Assembly (NCBI GenBank): GCA_949298955.1
Contig: CASFYQ010000014.1
Location: forward strand, 1 to 50,368
Source of the DNA: an uncultured Bacteroidales bacterium
Lineage (GTDB): Bacteria; Bacteroidota; Bacteroidia; Bacteroidales; Barnesiellaceae
Reading direction: 5' to 3'
Length of the DNA: 50,368 nucleotides
Position 1 is the first letter of the stretch, and every line of letters begins with the position of its first letter. A program made the translations under genes and the position numbers. The notes below the pieces were generated by a model, which was not told the DNA's origin, did no database searches, and was given only the letters and a program-made list of their open reading frames with translations. Positions 1 to 8,898 of this stretch are shown piece after piece.

Positions 1-1
1 G

Positions 2-184
2 TTACCCAATTTGCCTACGGGCGAGGATGTCATCAAACTTCCTATTGAGGGTGTAAAATTCGCATATAAAACTTATCATCCTGGATATGCACCCAAAGAT
101 GCTAATACATTTCATTGGAAACTTTACGATGCCATTCTTAAGGATATCAAAGAAAATATCGACCAACTATTGGAGAAAGAATAA
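2..184 (+). CDS. C-terminal end of an unidentified protein (partial)
   Basis: An open frame runs in from the left edge and stops with TAA at 182-184, giving the last 60 residues of a protein. The tail is rich in Lys, Asp and Glu and ends in a predicted amphipathic helix (IKENIDQLLEKE). No start or diagnostic motif is visible, so no family can be named. It is on the same strand as the next gene, about 100 bp upstream of it. The stretch is AT-richer than most of the window, as is its neighbour, which suggests that the left edge is accessory DNA. The reading frame is well supported by the clean stop and biased codons; the function is unknown. Confidence 0.6.
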   Translation, partial: LPNLPTGEDVIKLPIEGVKFAYKTYHPGYAPKDANTFHWKLYDAILKDIKENIDQLLEKE

Positions 185-284
185 CCTGTGAATCACTTTG
201 GCATAACTTGACCTCATCTTTGCATTGAAACAGACGGAAAGATGAGGTTTTGTTTTTCCTATGGTCAACTAAAAGAGAAATTGT

Positions 285-1106
285 ATGGACGAGAAAAACA
301 AATTAAGCGAGGAGGTACACAAACAATTTAACGAGGATTGCGCATTGTATTATAATCTGTGGGCAGAATGTGGAAATCCGGGATTTGTTATGGAAAACAA
401 AACCGATAGTGATATATTCGTATTAATGGACAGGTCGTTCTATATACACAACGGAGTGGCTTATGATTATTTTGCCGACAGGGAAATAACGGAGGGATAT
501 ACTTCGACATACCAAGAGAGCATAAGTATTGACGGGAAAGTCATATATCCCTATTATTCAATTTTCAGTCCGACTAATGCGACAAAAAATATCGGATATG
601 GCTCCATTCATAACTCTTATGTGACCATAAAAGAGCAACCGGTAATATGTATTCCCCCTCATTCAGCCAAATACATTCCTGTGCGTTATTCAATAAGCAA
701 TGGGGAAAGGTTATATTATGAAGGCCCTGTAAGCCTCGACCAATCACCATATATATTCACCAATAGGATTTCGTATAAATCGAACAATAAAGATACTATC
801 AAGCACATAGAGAACAAATTTTGGGTGTCTGACATAGAACGGATTGACCCCCATATTCATTCCCCAGAAAAATCTGTAAAGCGGGATAAAATCGTGGAGC
901 CTATTATTATAGAAGAAAAGCCCAACAAATTTTATATTAAGTATTACAAAAAAAATTCGAAGAAGAGCCATAAGCAAGGCCTTATCACCCCACATAAAGA
1001 AATGAGGCGCTGGAAATTATTGTTTTCCAACGCCTCGCTTCTTTACCTACCATCTCCCTGCTCATTTCGCCCGACGGGAAAAAGCCAGACGTACGACAGG
1101 GGATAG
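285..1106 (+). CDS. Hypothetical protein with probable frame-shifted C-terminus
   Basis: A 273-residue AT-rich gene with no recognised catalytic motif. The N-terminal half has an aromatic beta-rich stretch around residues 44-65 (FVLMDRSFYIHNGVAYDYF). It resembles hypothetical proteins I recall from Bacteroidales, but I cannot name a domain. No signal peptide is visible. The 3' end is odd: the frame reads through a strong hairpin (1004-1036) and 45 bp into the convergent exporter gene. A run of eight A at 948-955 offers an explanation. With one more A the frame would read K-K-K-F-E-E-E-P and stop at TAA 971-973, just before the hairpin. The last 50 or so residues are therefore probably not native. 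AT content and isolation suggest horizontal acquisition. Confidence 0.6.
   Translation: MDEKNKLSEEVHKQFNEDCALYYNLWAECGNPGFVMENKTDSDIFVLMDRSFYIHNGVAYDYFADREITEGYTSTYQESISIDGKVIYPYYSIFSPTNATKNIGYGSIHNSYVTIKEQPVICIPPHSAKYIPVRYSISNGERLYYEGPVSLDQSPYIFTNRISYKSNNKDTIKHIENKFWVSDIERIDPHIHSPEKSVKRDKIVEPIIIEEKPNKFYIKYYKKNSKKSHKQGLITPHKEMRRWKLLFSNASLLYLPSPCSFRPTGKSQTYDRG
1004..1036. terminator. Bidirectional terminator hairpin
   Basis: GAGGCG-c-TGGAAA pairs with TTTCCA-a-CGCCTC around a short AT loop. It lies at the 3' end of the convergent exporter gene and just past the alternative stop (971-973) of the upstream gene, so it probably serves both. Confidence 0.6.
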
Positions 1107-2300
1107 ACGCACTTTGAAATTGTGCCACAAATCGGTGTGAGTTTCTCGCAAGGCAAGTATCGAAAAGCCGAGCGAACAGAGCGAGCAAATGAGAAAGAGC
1201 CACCCCGTGGTAGAAAGTATGTTCCCAAACCCTACCAACGGCGAAACAATACCTCCGAAGGCAAAGCCCGAGGCCCCGAAGAGAGCCGAAGCTGTGCCCG
1301 AATTGGCCCGCTCGCAGTCCATCGCCAATGCAGTACTGGCCGCCGAGGTGAGCCCGAACGAGAAGAGCAGCAGAAAAAGCAACGACTCATATACAACAAA
1401 CGAGCAGTCCAAGCCGAGAGCTACGCATTCGATAGCCGAGAGCAGAGTCATACCCACACTACCTGCAAACATGGCTTGCTCGGGATTGCGAAACTTGACC
1501 GACAGTCCGGCTGCCACCCCGATAGCCAACGCATTGATGCCGAAAAACAAGCTGAACCCGAAAGCCGAATAGCCGTAATGTTGCTGCATGATAAAGGGAG
1601 AGGAGGAGATGTTAGCAAAAAGTACGCCCATGGCAAATCCCATCTGCAAGACATAGTAGAGATACCGGCGATTATGCAGCACGACACCAAAGCCGGTCAA
1701 CAAACTTTTCATGCTGCCCCGCTTGCGCCGGTCGACAGGCAGCGACTCTTCGAATCGAAGGTTGCCCAACAGCAACAAAAAACCAATTCCCAACAGGACG
1801 GCAAAGATTCCTTGCCACCCGATCGAGTCGGTGAGAAAACCTCCCAGCACAGGCGAGGCGACCGGCGCTACCCCATTGATGGCTCCGATAATGGCCATCG
1901 CTTTGGCCAGGTTTTTCCCCGTGAACAAATCGGTAGCTATCGAGCGAGACACCACAATGCCGCCGGCTCCGGCCACTCCTTGTATCAACCGGAAAACGAT
2001 AAAACTCTCGATACTGCCCGAGAAGATACAGCACACCGTCGATATAATAAAGAGCAGCATAGCTGCCAGCAGCGGCCGACGACGACCATAACGGTCGCTG
2101 AGCGGTCCAAAAAAGAGTTGTCCCATAGCCAACCCAATCATACTCGATGTGAGCCCCAACTGCACCATCGAAGCCTGGGTGTCGAAATAATCGACCATCG
2201 ACGGCAGACAGGGCAGATACATATCGGTTACCAAGGGACCGAAAGCGGTCAATGCTCCCAACAAGACAAACAGGAATATACCATAATTTTTACCTTTCAT
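1062..2300 (-). CDS. Bcr/CflA-family multidrug efflux MFS transporter
   Basis: This 412-residue protein is a proton-driven inner-membrane exporter of the major facilitator superfamily, DHA1/Bcr-CflA type, expected to export small drugs. It has about 12 hydrophobic segments. The N-terminus carries the family pattern TDMYLPCLP (residues 25-33), and the loop between helices 2 and 3 carries motif A, GPLSDRYGRRR (65-75). A glycine- and arginine-rich helix 4 (RLIQGVAGAGG) and a helix 5 GxxxGPVxGG-like motif (NGVAPVASPVLGG) complete the family signature. Length is normal. It is monocistronic on the minus strand. A promoter-like box TAATTTTG lies 27-34 bp upstream of its start. The exact substrate cannot be read from sequence. 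Confidence 0.9.
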   Translation of the reverse strand: MKGKNYGIFLFVLLGALTAFGPLVTDMYLPCLPSMVDYFDTQASMVQLGLTSSMIGLAMGQLFFGPLSDRYGRRRPLLAAMLLFIISTVCCIFSGSIESFIVFRLIQGVAGAGGIVVSRSIATDLFTGKNLAKAMAIIGAINGVAPVASPVLGGFLTDSIGWQGIFAVLLGIGFLLLLGNLRFEESLPVDRRKRGSMKSLLTGFGVVLHNRRYLYYVLQMGFAMGVLFANISSSPFIMQQHYGYSAFGFSLFFGINALAIGVAAGLSVKFRNPEQAMFAGSVGMTLLSAIECVALGLDCSFVVYESLLFLLLFSFGLTSAASTALAMDCERANSGTASALFGASGFAFGGIVSPLVGFGNILSTTGWLFLICSLCSLGFSILALRETHTDLWHNFKVRLSPVVRLAFSRRAK

Positions 2301-2326
2301 AATTTTACCTCATTAAAAAACCGGGG

Positions 2327-2334
2327 CAAAATTA
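2327..2334 (-). promoter_or_regulatory. Bacteroidota -7 box for the MFS gene
   Basis: CAAAATTA on the plus strand reads TAATTTTG on the minus strand and matches TAnnTTTG. It ends 27 bp before the exporter start codon at 2300. Confidence 0.45.
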
Positions 2335-2515
2335 CCAAGAATGTCTCTACTTGTCGGTCCTCGATGCCAAGTTATTAACCTTTTTTTAATACAACACCCT
2401 CCCGGCATCAACCACTTTTCCCGGCAGCTATCCCGCAACCGGACAATTTTTTTTATTTAACCCTATTCTATCCTAATTTTTTTCACTCCCCGCTCACATT
2501 CCCAGAAAGATACCG

Positions 2516-2523
2516 TATATTTG
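2516..2523 (+). promoter_or_regulatory. Bacteroidota -7 box upstream of the beta-barrel gene
   Basis: TATATTTG matches TAnnTTTG exactly. The start codon at 2539 is only 15 bp downstream, implying a very short leader. Confidence 0.5.
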
Positions 2524-2538
2524 CCGTTCAAACTTTTG

Positions 2539-3036
2539 ATGATGAAGAAACTCATAGCACTTTTAGCATTCGCCTCATTGCTTTTCGTACCGTTGGCTCA
2601 AGCCCAATCCCATAACTCCATGAGTCTGGGCGTATCTACCGGGTATCTGTTTGACAGCGAAAATGTGCAAGGCGGCATTTTCATGCACCTGCCCATAGCC
2701 AAAAACTGGCGGGTGGGCGCCTCAATCGACTATGCCTTCTCAAACCACAGCCGCAGCAATCTGGAAATTAGCGGCGACATACACTACCTGGTACCCTTTG
2801 CCGGCCGATTCTCGTTCTATCCGTTGGGCGGTATTGCCTTCCAAAGCTGGAGGGGCAACGCTTTCCAATCAGACAAGTCGCTCTCCAATACCATCAACAA
2901 GTTTGGCATAAACCTCGGAGCCGGGTTTGAGATGAACCTCTCGCGCAACCTCGACCTTCACATCGAAGGCAAATATATTTTCATCGACAGATTCCATCAG
3001 GCCAACATCTCCATCGGCTTGGGATATAAATTCTGA
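2539..3036 (+). CDS. Outer-membrane beta-barrel protein, porin-like fold
   Basis: A 165-residue secreted protein. It starts M-M-K-K, followed by a clear signal peptide (LIALLAFASLLFVPLAQAQ) with a likely cleavage after AQA-Q at about residue 21. The mature part alternates polar and aromatic residues typical of antiparallel outer-membrane strands and ends in F-K-Y-K-F-like aromatic strand (GLGYKF), with a C-terminal Phe as in Omp barrels. The size fits an eight-stranded OmpX/OmpW-like barrel. I chose 2539 over an upstream TTG because the signal peptide begins there and the -7 box lies just before it. The glycosyltransferase start follows 6 bp after the stop, so the two are probably co-transcribed. 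Its exact role is unknown. Confidence 0.8.
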   Translation: MMKKLIALLAFASLLFVPLAQAQSHNSMSLGVSTGYLFDSENVQGGIFMHLPIAKNWRVGASIDYAFSNHSRSNLEISGDIHYLVPFAGRFSFYPLGGIAFQSWRGNAFQSDKSLSNTINKFGINLGAGFEMNLSRNLDLHIEGKYIFIDRFHQANISIGLGYKF

Positions 3037-3041
3037 TTCTC

Positions 3042-4187
3042 ATGCCACAGCCGTCCGCCAGCCAGCGCATTCATGTGGTATCCCTGCAAGTACCCTTCCC
3101 GCCCGACTACGGAGGCGTAATCGATATTTACTACAAACTCAAAGCCCTCAAAGCAGCCCGCTACGAGGTTTTTTTGCACACCTACCAGTACGACCGACCA
3201 CAGGCGCCCCAACTCGGCGAGGTGGCCGACCGCGTCTATTACTACCCACGCAACCGCTCGCTGATGCGACAGTTGCAAATCGAGCCCTATATCGTTGCAA
3301 GCCGGCGAGAGTCGGCGCTCATCGACGACCTGCTGGCCGACGAGGCTCCTATCCTCTTCGAGGGGATACACTGTTGCGCCTTCCTGGCCGACCCCCGGTT
3401 GGCCAACCGTTGCAAATTGGTGCGCATGCACAACATCGAGCACGAATACTACACCGAGCTGGCCCGCAAGACCTCCGGGTGGCGGCGGCTCTACTACCGG
3501 CTCGAAGCGGCGCGGCTCAAACGGTATGAACACACGCTCGAGCACGCCGACGCCATACTGGCTATCACCGAAAGCGACCGGTGCTATTTCGCCTCGAAAT
3601 TCCCGCAGATTACCACGCTGTGGCTCCCGGCTTTCCAAGGGCACGACTCGGTAGCGCCTCTTACGCCCAAAGGCGACTATATGCTCTACCACGGCAACCT
3701 ATCGGTCGAGGAGAATATCGAAGCGGCCGAATATCTGTTGCAACAAGTAGTGCCGAAAACCCCGAGTGTAAAATGGATTTTTGCCGGGAAAAATCCTGCC
3801 GAACGGTTAGCCCGGCAAATCGAGGCATATCCTACCGCCCGACTCGTAGCCAACCCGTCGGGACAAGAAATAGAACGGCTCATCGAACAGGCCGCCGCCA
3901 ATGTACTCATCACCTTCCAGCCCACAGGATTGAAACTGAAACTGCTCCACGCTCTCTACGCCGGCGGGCACTGCATCGTCAACAGCAAAATGCTTGCGGG
4001 CACGGGGCTCGACCAGGCCTGCATCATAGCCGACACTCCGCAGGCCCTTATCCACGCCGCGACGACCGCCCGCGAAATACCCTTCGACCAGGCCCTGCGC
4101 ACCGAGCGCACCCGGCTGCTCGAACCCTATGACTGCCGCCGTAACATCGACCGGCTCACCCGCCTGATTACAGAAAAAACGCTCTGA
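3042..4187 (+). CDS. Glycosyltransferase, GT4/GT-B type
   Basis: A 381-residue cytoplasmic protein with a GT-B layout. The N-terminal domain has a glycine-rich loop close to the start (FPPDYGGVIDIYY, residues 19-31) and a conserved histidine motif MHNIEHEYY (129-137). The C-terminal domain opens with YHGNLSVEEN (216-225), the family pattern before the nucleotide-sugar site. The usual C-terminal E-x7-E signature is weak here: the sequence around the second domain reads EIERLIEQAAANVLITFQ, so the donor sugar is not predictable. Such enzymes usually build LPS, capsule or O-glycans. It follows the barrel protein by 6 bp. Its stop codon lies inside a terminator hairpin. Homologues are often annotated as glycosyltransferase family 1; confidence is good for the fold and low for the substrate. 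Confidence 0.8.
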   Translation: MPQPSASQRIHVVSLQVPFPPDYGGVIDIYYKLKALKAARYEVFLHTYQYDRPQAPQLGEVADRVYYYPRNRSLMRQLQIEPYIVASRRESALIDDLLADEAPILFEGIHCCAFLADPRLANRCKLVRMHNIEHEYYTELARKTSGWRRLYYRLEAARLKRYEHTLEHADAILAITESDRCYFASKFPQITTLWLPAFQGHDSVAPLTPKGDYMLYHGNLSVEENIEAAEYLLQQVVPKTPSVKWIFAGKNPAERLARQIEAYPTARLVANPSGQEIERLIEQAAANVLITFQPTGLKLKLLHALYAGGHCIVNSKMLAGTGLDQACIIADTPQALIHAATTAREIPFDQALRTERTRLLEPYDCRRNIDRLTRLITEKTL

Positions 4188-4214
4188 CCTCCCGGGGCGG
4201 GAGTCGGAGCGTTT
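4178..4214. terminator. Bidirectional terminator between converging genes
   Basis: AACGCTC-TGAC-CTCCC pairs with GGGAG-TC-GGAGCGTT. The glycosyltransferase stop codon lies within the left arm, and the sigma-factor gene ends about 50 bp to the right on the other strand. Confidence 0.7.
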
Positions 4215-4263
4215 CTCTGCGCATTCTCCGCAGATGACCCGTAACGATGTGAATATCGAGCTG

Positions 4264-4767
4264 TTATTTATAATCTTTCAGAATTTCCTGCAACCGTTTC
4301 CTCGCAAAAAAGATACGGCTCTTTACCGTGCCCAACGGCAAATCCATCTTCTCGGCAATCTCGTGATACTTGTATCCGGCCACATGCATGGCAAACGGCA
4401 CCCGATACTCTTCACTGAAACTGTCGATGACTTTGGTAATCTCCTGAACGGCAAACGCTCCTTCGGGCGAGTCAAAACCCGAATCCTGCGGCAAGTTCAA
4501 GTGATACAAATCCTCGGTCTGGTCGATGATGGTTTGGCTGCGTACCACCCGGCGGTAATTGTTGATGAAAATATTCCGCATGATGGTAAATACCCAGCCT
4601 TTGAAATTGACATTATCGATATATTTATCTTCATTATCGAGAGCTTTAAGCGTGGTATCTTGGAGCAAATCTTTCGCCTCTTCGCGGTTGGAGGTAAGCA
4701 TATAGGCGAAATTCAACAGATTGTCTTGCAGATCAAGCAATCTGTCTTGAAATTTTAGAGTGTTCAT
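4264..4767 (-). CDS. ECF-type RNA polymerase sigma factor
   Basis: A 167-residue sigma-70 family regulator of extracytoplasmic-function size. Region 2 spans about residues 14-85, with a recognisable region 2.3/2.4 (NFKGWVFTIMRNIFINNYRR). Region 4 spans about 108-162 and ends in a helix-turn-helix (YKYHEIAEKMDLPLGTVKSRIFFARKRL). The linker between them is acidic. No anti-sigma or FecR gene adjoins it, so it may belong to the group of stand-alone ECF factors conserved in Bacteroidales. It is transcribed away from the NfeD gene with a 300-bp shared intergenic region. Target promoters cannot be deduced. Confidence 0.9.
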   Translation of the reverse strand: MNTLKFQDRLLDLQDNLLNFAYMLTSNREEAKDLLQDTTLKALDNEDKYIDNVNFKGWVFTIMRNIFINNYRRVVRSQTIIDQTEDLYHLNLPQDSGFDSPEGAFAVQEITKVIDSFSEEYRVPFAMHVAGYKYHEIAEKMDLPLGTVKSRIFFARKRLQEILKDYK

Positions 4768-5000
4768 ATTTGATAATTTTTCTGATGATTTTTGTAATTC
4801 CTGTAATTTTTGTCTACGCTTCTACTACTACTTTGTATTACGAAAATCCATCGAAAATCTACTATCAACTACTACTGATCTGAAATTTCATATTCTTTAC
4901 AAAAAGCCTCGGAGATAAAATCGCACCCCCCCGGTAAGATTCAAAAATTTCTATTTTCGCAAAATACAACCCAATAATATCGGTTCTGACTATTTTTTAT

Positions 5001-5008
5001 TTACTTTG
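5001..5008 (+). promoter_or_regulatory. Possible -7 box for the NfeD-type protease
   Basis: TTACTTTG differs by one base from TAnnTTTG and lies 56 bp before the start. The rest of the 4768-5063 interval is AT-rich with no recognisable gene; it must also hold the sigma-factor promoter, which I could not place. Confidence 0.3.
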
Positions 5009-5063
5009 TAACATGATTCCCGGCTTTTTTAGTTTTGTTTCTTGATAATAAACACTTTTGTTT

Positions 5064-6428
5064 ATGAAAAAGTTTCACAAACATCTCTTTTTTCTCGCAT
5101 TATTCTCCTGCCTTTTCGCAGCGAATGCACAAGATACTATATATCAAATAGATATAGACAAAGAAATAGGCAGCACCACCTGGCGGTATCTGCGCACCGG
5201 GCTGCATCGGGCCCGGCAACAGGGAGCCCGGGCTGTCATTTTGCGCCTCAACACCTACGGGGGCACCGTGGTTCATGCCGACTCCATGCGCACCGCCATA
5301 CTCAATGCCCCCCTGCCCGTCTATGCTTTCGTCGACAACAACGCCGCCTCGGCGGGTGCCCTCATCGCCATCGCCTGCGACAGCATCTATATGCGCAGCA
5401 GCGCCAGCATGGGTGCCGCCACGGTCGTGAACGAAACGGGGGCGGCCATGCCCGACAAATACCAATCGTATATGCGGGCCACCATGCGGGCCACGGCCGA
5501 AGCTCACGGCAAGGACTCGACCGGCAACTGGCGGCGCAACCCGCTCATTGCCGAGGCGATGGTCGACGAGCGCATCGTCGTGCCCCACTTGTGCGACTCG
5601 GGCCGGGTGCTCACCCTCACGGCCAGCGAGGCCATCGCCCAACACTATTGCGAGGGGACGGTCGAGAGTATCGACGAACTCATCACCCAACACCTGCACC
5701 GCAACCACTACACCCTGCTGCAATATGAGCCCTCGCTCTTCGACGAAATTGCCGGGTTCCTCACCAACCCCGCCCTGCAAGCCATACTGGTAACTCTCAT
5801 CTTCGGCGGCATATTCATGGAGTTGAAGACACCGGGCATCGGGTTGCCTGCCGCCATAGCCTGCACCGCCGCCGTGCTCTATTTCGTCCCGCTCTACATC
5901 GACGGGCTGGCAGCCAACTGGGAGATACTGGTCTTTGTGGTTGGAATCATTCTGCTCATCTTCGAGATATTCGTTATCCCGGGTTTCGGCATCGCCGGCA
6001 TCTTGGGTTTCATATGTATATTGGGCGCCCTCGTGCTGGCATTGGTAGGCAATGTCAATTTCAATTTCGAATTTGTTTCGGGCCACGAGATAAGCCGGGG
6101 ACTCATCATTGTCTCTGCGGGTTTCATCATCTATGCCGTGCTGCTACTCATTTTCTTCAAGAAGCTCACGAGCAAAGGGCCCATCGGGCGGCTGGCCTTG
6201 CAATCGGCCCAAGTCAAGGAAGAGGGTTACATAGGTGTACCTCCCGAATTGCAGCAACACATCGGCCAGACGGGAAAGGCTGCCACCATTCTGCGACCCG
6301 CGGGCAAAGTGCTCATCGACGGCTCCCGGTTCGACGCCGTAGCCCTGCACGGGTACATCGAGCAGGGAGCAACCGTGAAAGTCGTTAAATACGAAAACGC
6401 CCAACTCTATGTAATCGAAATCAAATAA
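5064..6428 (+). CDS. NfeD-family membrane serine protease (ClpP-class, NfeD1b type)
   Basis: A 454-residue protein: signal peptide (residues 1-22, ending ANA-Q), then a periplasmic ClpP/crotonase-fold protease domain (about 25-215), four or five membrane helices (about 230-375), and a C-terminal OB-fold NfeD domain (about 385-450). The family nucleophile is Ser96 in NNAASAGAL. Lys132, in a P-D-K-Y-Q context, is at the spacing expected for the catalytic lysine of this Ser-Lys protease family. NfeD proteases are thought to work with stomatin-like partners in membrane-protein quality control; no stomatin gene is next to it here. I start at 5064 (MKKF), which opens the signal peptide, rather than at the TTG two codons upstream. 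It stands 35 bp before kdsB. Confidence 0.88.
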   Translation: MKKFHKHLFFLALFSCLFAANAQDTIYQIDIDKEIGSTTWRYLRTGLHRARQQGARAVILRLNTYGGTVVHADSMRTAILNAPLPVYAFVDNNAASAGALIAIACDSIYMRSSASMGAATVVNETGAAMPDKYQSYMRATMRATAEAHGKDSTGNWRRNPLIAEAMVDERIVVPHLCDSGRVLTLTASEAIAQHYCEGTVESIDELITQHLHRNHYTLLQYEPSLFDEIAGFLTNPALQAILVTLIFGGIFMELKTPGIGLPAAIACTAAVLYFVPLYIDGLAANWEILVFVVGIILLIFEIFVIPGFGIAGILGFICILGALVLALVGNVNFNFEFVSGHEISRGLIIVSAGFIIYAVLLLIFFKKLTSKGPIGRLALQSAQVKEEGYIGVPPELQQHIGQTGKAATILRPAGKVLIDGSRFDAVALHGYIEQGATVKVVKYENAQLYVIEIK

Positions 6429-6463
6429 AAAAGAACAACAACGCTATAAAACCAACTACCGAC

Positions 6464-7207
6464 ATGAAATTCATAGGTATCATTCCGGCTCGCTACGCAT
6501 CGACCCGATTCCCCGGGAAACCGCTGGCCGACATGAAGGGAAAATACATGATTCAGCGGGTCTACGAGCAGGCCTGCAAAGTACTCGACCGCGTGTGTGT
6601 GGCCACCGACGACGAGCGCATTTTCAACGCTGTGCAGTCGTTTGGCGGGCAGGTAGTAATGACCTCGACCGAGCACCGCAGCGGCACCGACCGCTGCTTC
6701 GAAGCCTATACCAATCTGGGGGGCAGAGAAGACGTGGTTATCAACATTCAAGGCGACGAGCCTTTCATCAAGCCCGAGCAAATCGAAAGCCTCATCGCCT
6801 GCTTCGACTCGCCGCAGACCCAGATTGCCACTCTCGTGCGCCCTTTTGAGGAAGCCGAAGGCTATGAAGCTCTGGCCAATCCCAACTCACCCAAAGTGGT
6901 GATGAACGAACACCACGAGGCCCTCTATTTCAGCCGCTCGATTATCCCCTACTTGCGGGGAGTAGAACCGACCGAATGGCCGGCCCGTCACACCTACTAC
7001 AAACACATAGGCATGTATGGATACCGCGCCGACGTGCTGGCACGGATTACCCGCCTGCCCCAATCGTCGCTCGAAATGGCCGAGTCGCTCGAACAACTGC
7101 GCTGGCTGCAAAACGGCTATACCGTCAAAGTGGGTATCACCACGCAGGAGACCATCGGTATCGACACCCCCGCCGATTTGGAAAAAGCTATCGCGTTACT
7201 GCCATGA
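6464..7207 (+). CDS. kdsB: 3-deoxy-manno-octulosonate cytidylyltransferase (CMP-Kdo synthetase)
   Basis: A 247-residue cytoplasmic enzyme that activates Kdo with CTP to CMP-Kdo for lipid A inner-core assembly. The N-terminal nucleotide-binding signature [17 protein letters not shown] (residues 5-21) is textbook for KdsB. Other family blocks are visible: CVATDDERI near residue 46, [10 protein letters not shown] near 68, and NIQGDEPFI near 95. Length matches E. coli KdsB. The stop overlaps the start of the next gene (ATGA, 7204-7207), which indicates translational coupling with the M16-like protein. Its presence confirms a Gram-negative envelope with Kdo-containing lipooligosaccharide. Confidence 0.96.
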   Translation: MKFIGIIPARYASTRFPGKPLADMKGKYMIQRVYEQACKVLDRVCVATDDERIFNAVQSFGGQVVMTSTEHRSGTDRCFEAYTNLGGREDVVINIQGDEPFIKPEQIESLIACFDSPQTQIATLVRPFEEAEGYEALANPNSPKVVMNEHHEALYFSRSIIPYLRGVEPTEWPARHTYYKHIGMYGYRADVLARITRLPQSSLEMAESLEQLRWLQNGYTVKVGITTQETIGIDTPADLEKAIALLP

Positions 7208-8526
7208 ACCCGACTCTCGATCGAATCACCCCGCCGGTCATAGGCACATTCCCGCCTCTGACACTGCCCGAACCCGACCGCTACCGCCTCGCCAACGGCA
7301 TAGAAATCGTCGCCTGCAACCAGGGAGACGAAGAGGTGTGCCGCATCGACCTCATGTTCGACGGAGGCTATTATGCCGACACCTTGCCCGGCACGGCCGC
7401 ACTCACCCTGCTCATGCTCAAAGAGGGTGCGGCCGGAAAGAGTTCCGAAACGATAGCCGAGGCGCTCGACTATCACGGGGCTTGGCTGCAAACCTCGACC
7501 TCGGCTCACTACCAGTATGTGACACTCTACACCCTCAACCGGCACCTCGATACCTGCATCGGCCTGTTGGCCGACATGGTAGAGCGACCCGATTTCCCGC
7601 AAGCCGAGTTCGAGCGGCTGAAAGAGCGTCGCATCCAACAGTTGCGGGTACAACACGAAAAGGTCGACGTGCTGGCCTCAGATACCTTCCTCGCCATGCT
7701 CTTCGGCGAGAATCACCCCTATGGACGCACTGTCACACCTGCCCATGTCGAATGCCTCGCCACGGCTCACCTCGCCGATTTCCACCGTCGGCACATTCGT
7801 CCCGACTGCTGCCGCATCTTCATCGCCGGGAAAGTAACCGGCCGCCTGCTCGACAGTCTGGAACAACATTTCGGACAATCCTGGACTTGCCCCACCGAAA
7901 CGCTGCTACCCGAAGCAAATTACCCCATATGCCCGACCAAGGAGCCTGTCACCATCACTCACAAAGAGCACGCCTTGCAATCGGGCATACGCCTGGGGCT
8001 ACCGGTCATCGGCCGGGAACACCCCGATTTCTTCGCGCTCAAACTGCTCTGTACCGCTCTGGGCGGATATTTCGGCAGCCGACTCATGTCGAACATTCGT
8101 GAGGATAAAGGCTACACCTACGGAATCGCCTCGTCGATTGCAGCCATGCGATACGGCAGTTATCTGGTCGTATCGACACAGACGGGCACCGAATTTACTC
8201 GCCCCCTCATCGACGAGGTATTTGCCGAGATTGGACGGTTGAAAGCCGAAGCCATACCGGCCGACGAGCTTACCGTCGTCAAGAACTACCTGCGCGGCGA
8301 ACTGGCCCGCACGCTCGACTCGCCTTTCTCCATTGCCGACTACTACCTCTCGCTCAAAGCCAATGCTCTCCCGCTCGACTACTTTGCCCGACAGGACGAA
8401 GCCATATGCCGACTCACGGCCGACGACCTGCTGGCCGCCGCCCGACGGTATCTGCACCCCGACCGCTTCTACATTGCCGTAGCCGGCGACCGCGAGCAAA
8501 TACCCAAGTTAGCATTGCCCCGATAA
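7204..8526 (+). CDS. M16 (pitrilysin-family) peptidase homologue lacking the zinc motif
   Basis: A 440-residue protein of the M16 insulinase-like fold with two homologous halves (about 40-215 and 225-430). The second half has the characteristic block ([19 protein letters not shown]) seen in processing-peptidase families. In the first half, where active members have HxxEH, the sequence reads [10 protein letters not shown], with no His or Glu pair, so the zinc site is absent. It resembles the inactive partner subunit (M16 B/C subunit type) of heterodimeric peptidases. No active partner is next to it. There is no signal peptide, so it is probably cytoplasmic. Its start overlaps the kdsB stop by 4 nt. 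It may be a regulatory or substrate-binding subunit. Confidence 0.85.
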   Translation: MNPTLDRITPPVIGTFPPLTLPEPDRYRLANGIEIVACNQGDEEVCRIDLMFDGGYYADTLPGTAALTLLMLKEGAAGKSSETIAEALDYHGAWLQTSTSAHYQYVTLYTLNRHLDTCIGLLADMVERPDFPQAEFERLKERRIQQLRVQHEKVDVLASDTFLAMLFGENHPYGRTVTPAHVECLATAHLADFHRRHIRPDCCRIFIAGKVTGRLLDSLEQHFGQSWTCPTETLLPEANYPICPTKEPVTITHKEHALQSGIRLGLPVIGREHPDFFALKLLCTALGGYFGSRLMSNIREDKGYTYGIASSIAAMRYGSYLVVSTQTGTEFTRPLIDEVFAEIGRLKAEAIPADELTVVKNYLRGELARTLDSPFSIADYYLSLKANALPLDYFARQDEAICRLTADDLLAAARRYLHPDRFYIAVAGDREQIPKLALPR

Positions 8527-8566
8527 AAAAGAATCCGGCTTGCATATCGCAGACCGGATTCTTTTT
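8527..8566. terminator. Bidirectional intrinsic terminator
   Basis: GAATCCGG (8531-8538) pairs with CCGGATTC (8554-8561). It is flanked by A6 on the left and T5 on the right, so it can stop both the plus-strand operon and the minus-strand zinc-ribbon gene. Confidence 0.8.
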
Positions 8567-8590
8567 ATTTCCCTTTCGCCAAACTTACTC

Positions 8591-8803
8591 TTACAAACGC
8601 GCCAACTGCCGAGGCGACCCGCTCCACGAGCAACCCATGCAATAAACCGTATCGAGATTGAAGCCCATAAGACTCTCCCCTTCGACACGGGGCACGACTT
8701 GCCCCTCGTCCGTTATATAAACCGGCAGGCGCTCGCCCTGCCCGTTCTTCACATAAAAAACCGGCACTTTACACTGCGGGCACAACAACTTTCTCATCGT
8801 CAT
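8591..8803 (-). CDS. Small zinc-ribbon protein
   Basis: A 70-residue protein with two zinc-binding knuckles, CPQC (residues 8-11) and CMGC (about 55-58), framing a short beta region. This is a typical small zinc ribbon. It could bind nucleic acid or a partner protein; nothing defines a function. The start may be the first Met (8803) or the Met two codons inside (8797). It lies 95 bp downstream of the ferritin stop on the same strand, but a terminator-like hairpin separates them, so it is probably expressed independently. Such proteins are common hypothetical genes in Bacteroidales. Confidence 0.7.
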   Translation of the reverse strand: MTMRKLLCPQCKVPVFYVKNGQGERLPVYITDEGQVVPRVEGESLMGFNLDTVYCMGCSWSGSPRQLARL

Positions 8804-8822
8804 CGAGTTTTAAAATTTATAC

Positions 8823-8860
8823 AAAAAACGCCCCGACAGGAACACGGTTCGTATCGGAGC
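8823..8860 (-). terminator. Terminator after ferritin
   Basis: Read on the minus strand, GCTCCGA (8854-8860) pairs with TCGGGGC (8830-8836, one G-U pair) and is followed by GTTTTTTG. It lies directly downstream of the ferritin gene. Confidence 0.55.
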
Positions 8861-8898
8861 ATTTCTTATCACGACAAAAGGGCTACGCCCCTTGTATG

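Noticed and set aside
4860..5000. Second promoter or operator for the sigma factor
   Set aside because: AT-rich sequence yields many weak matches; none stands out enough to report.
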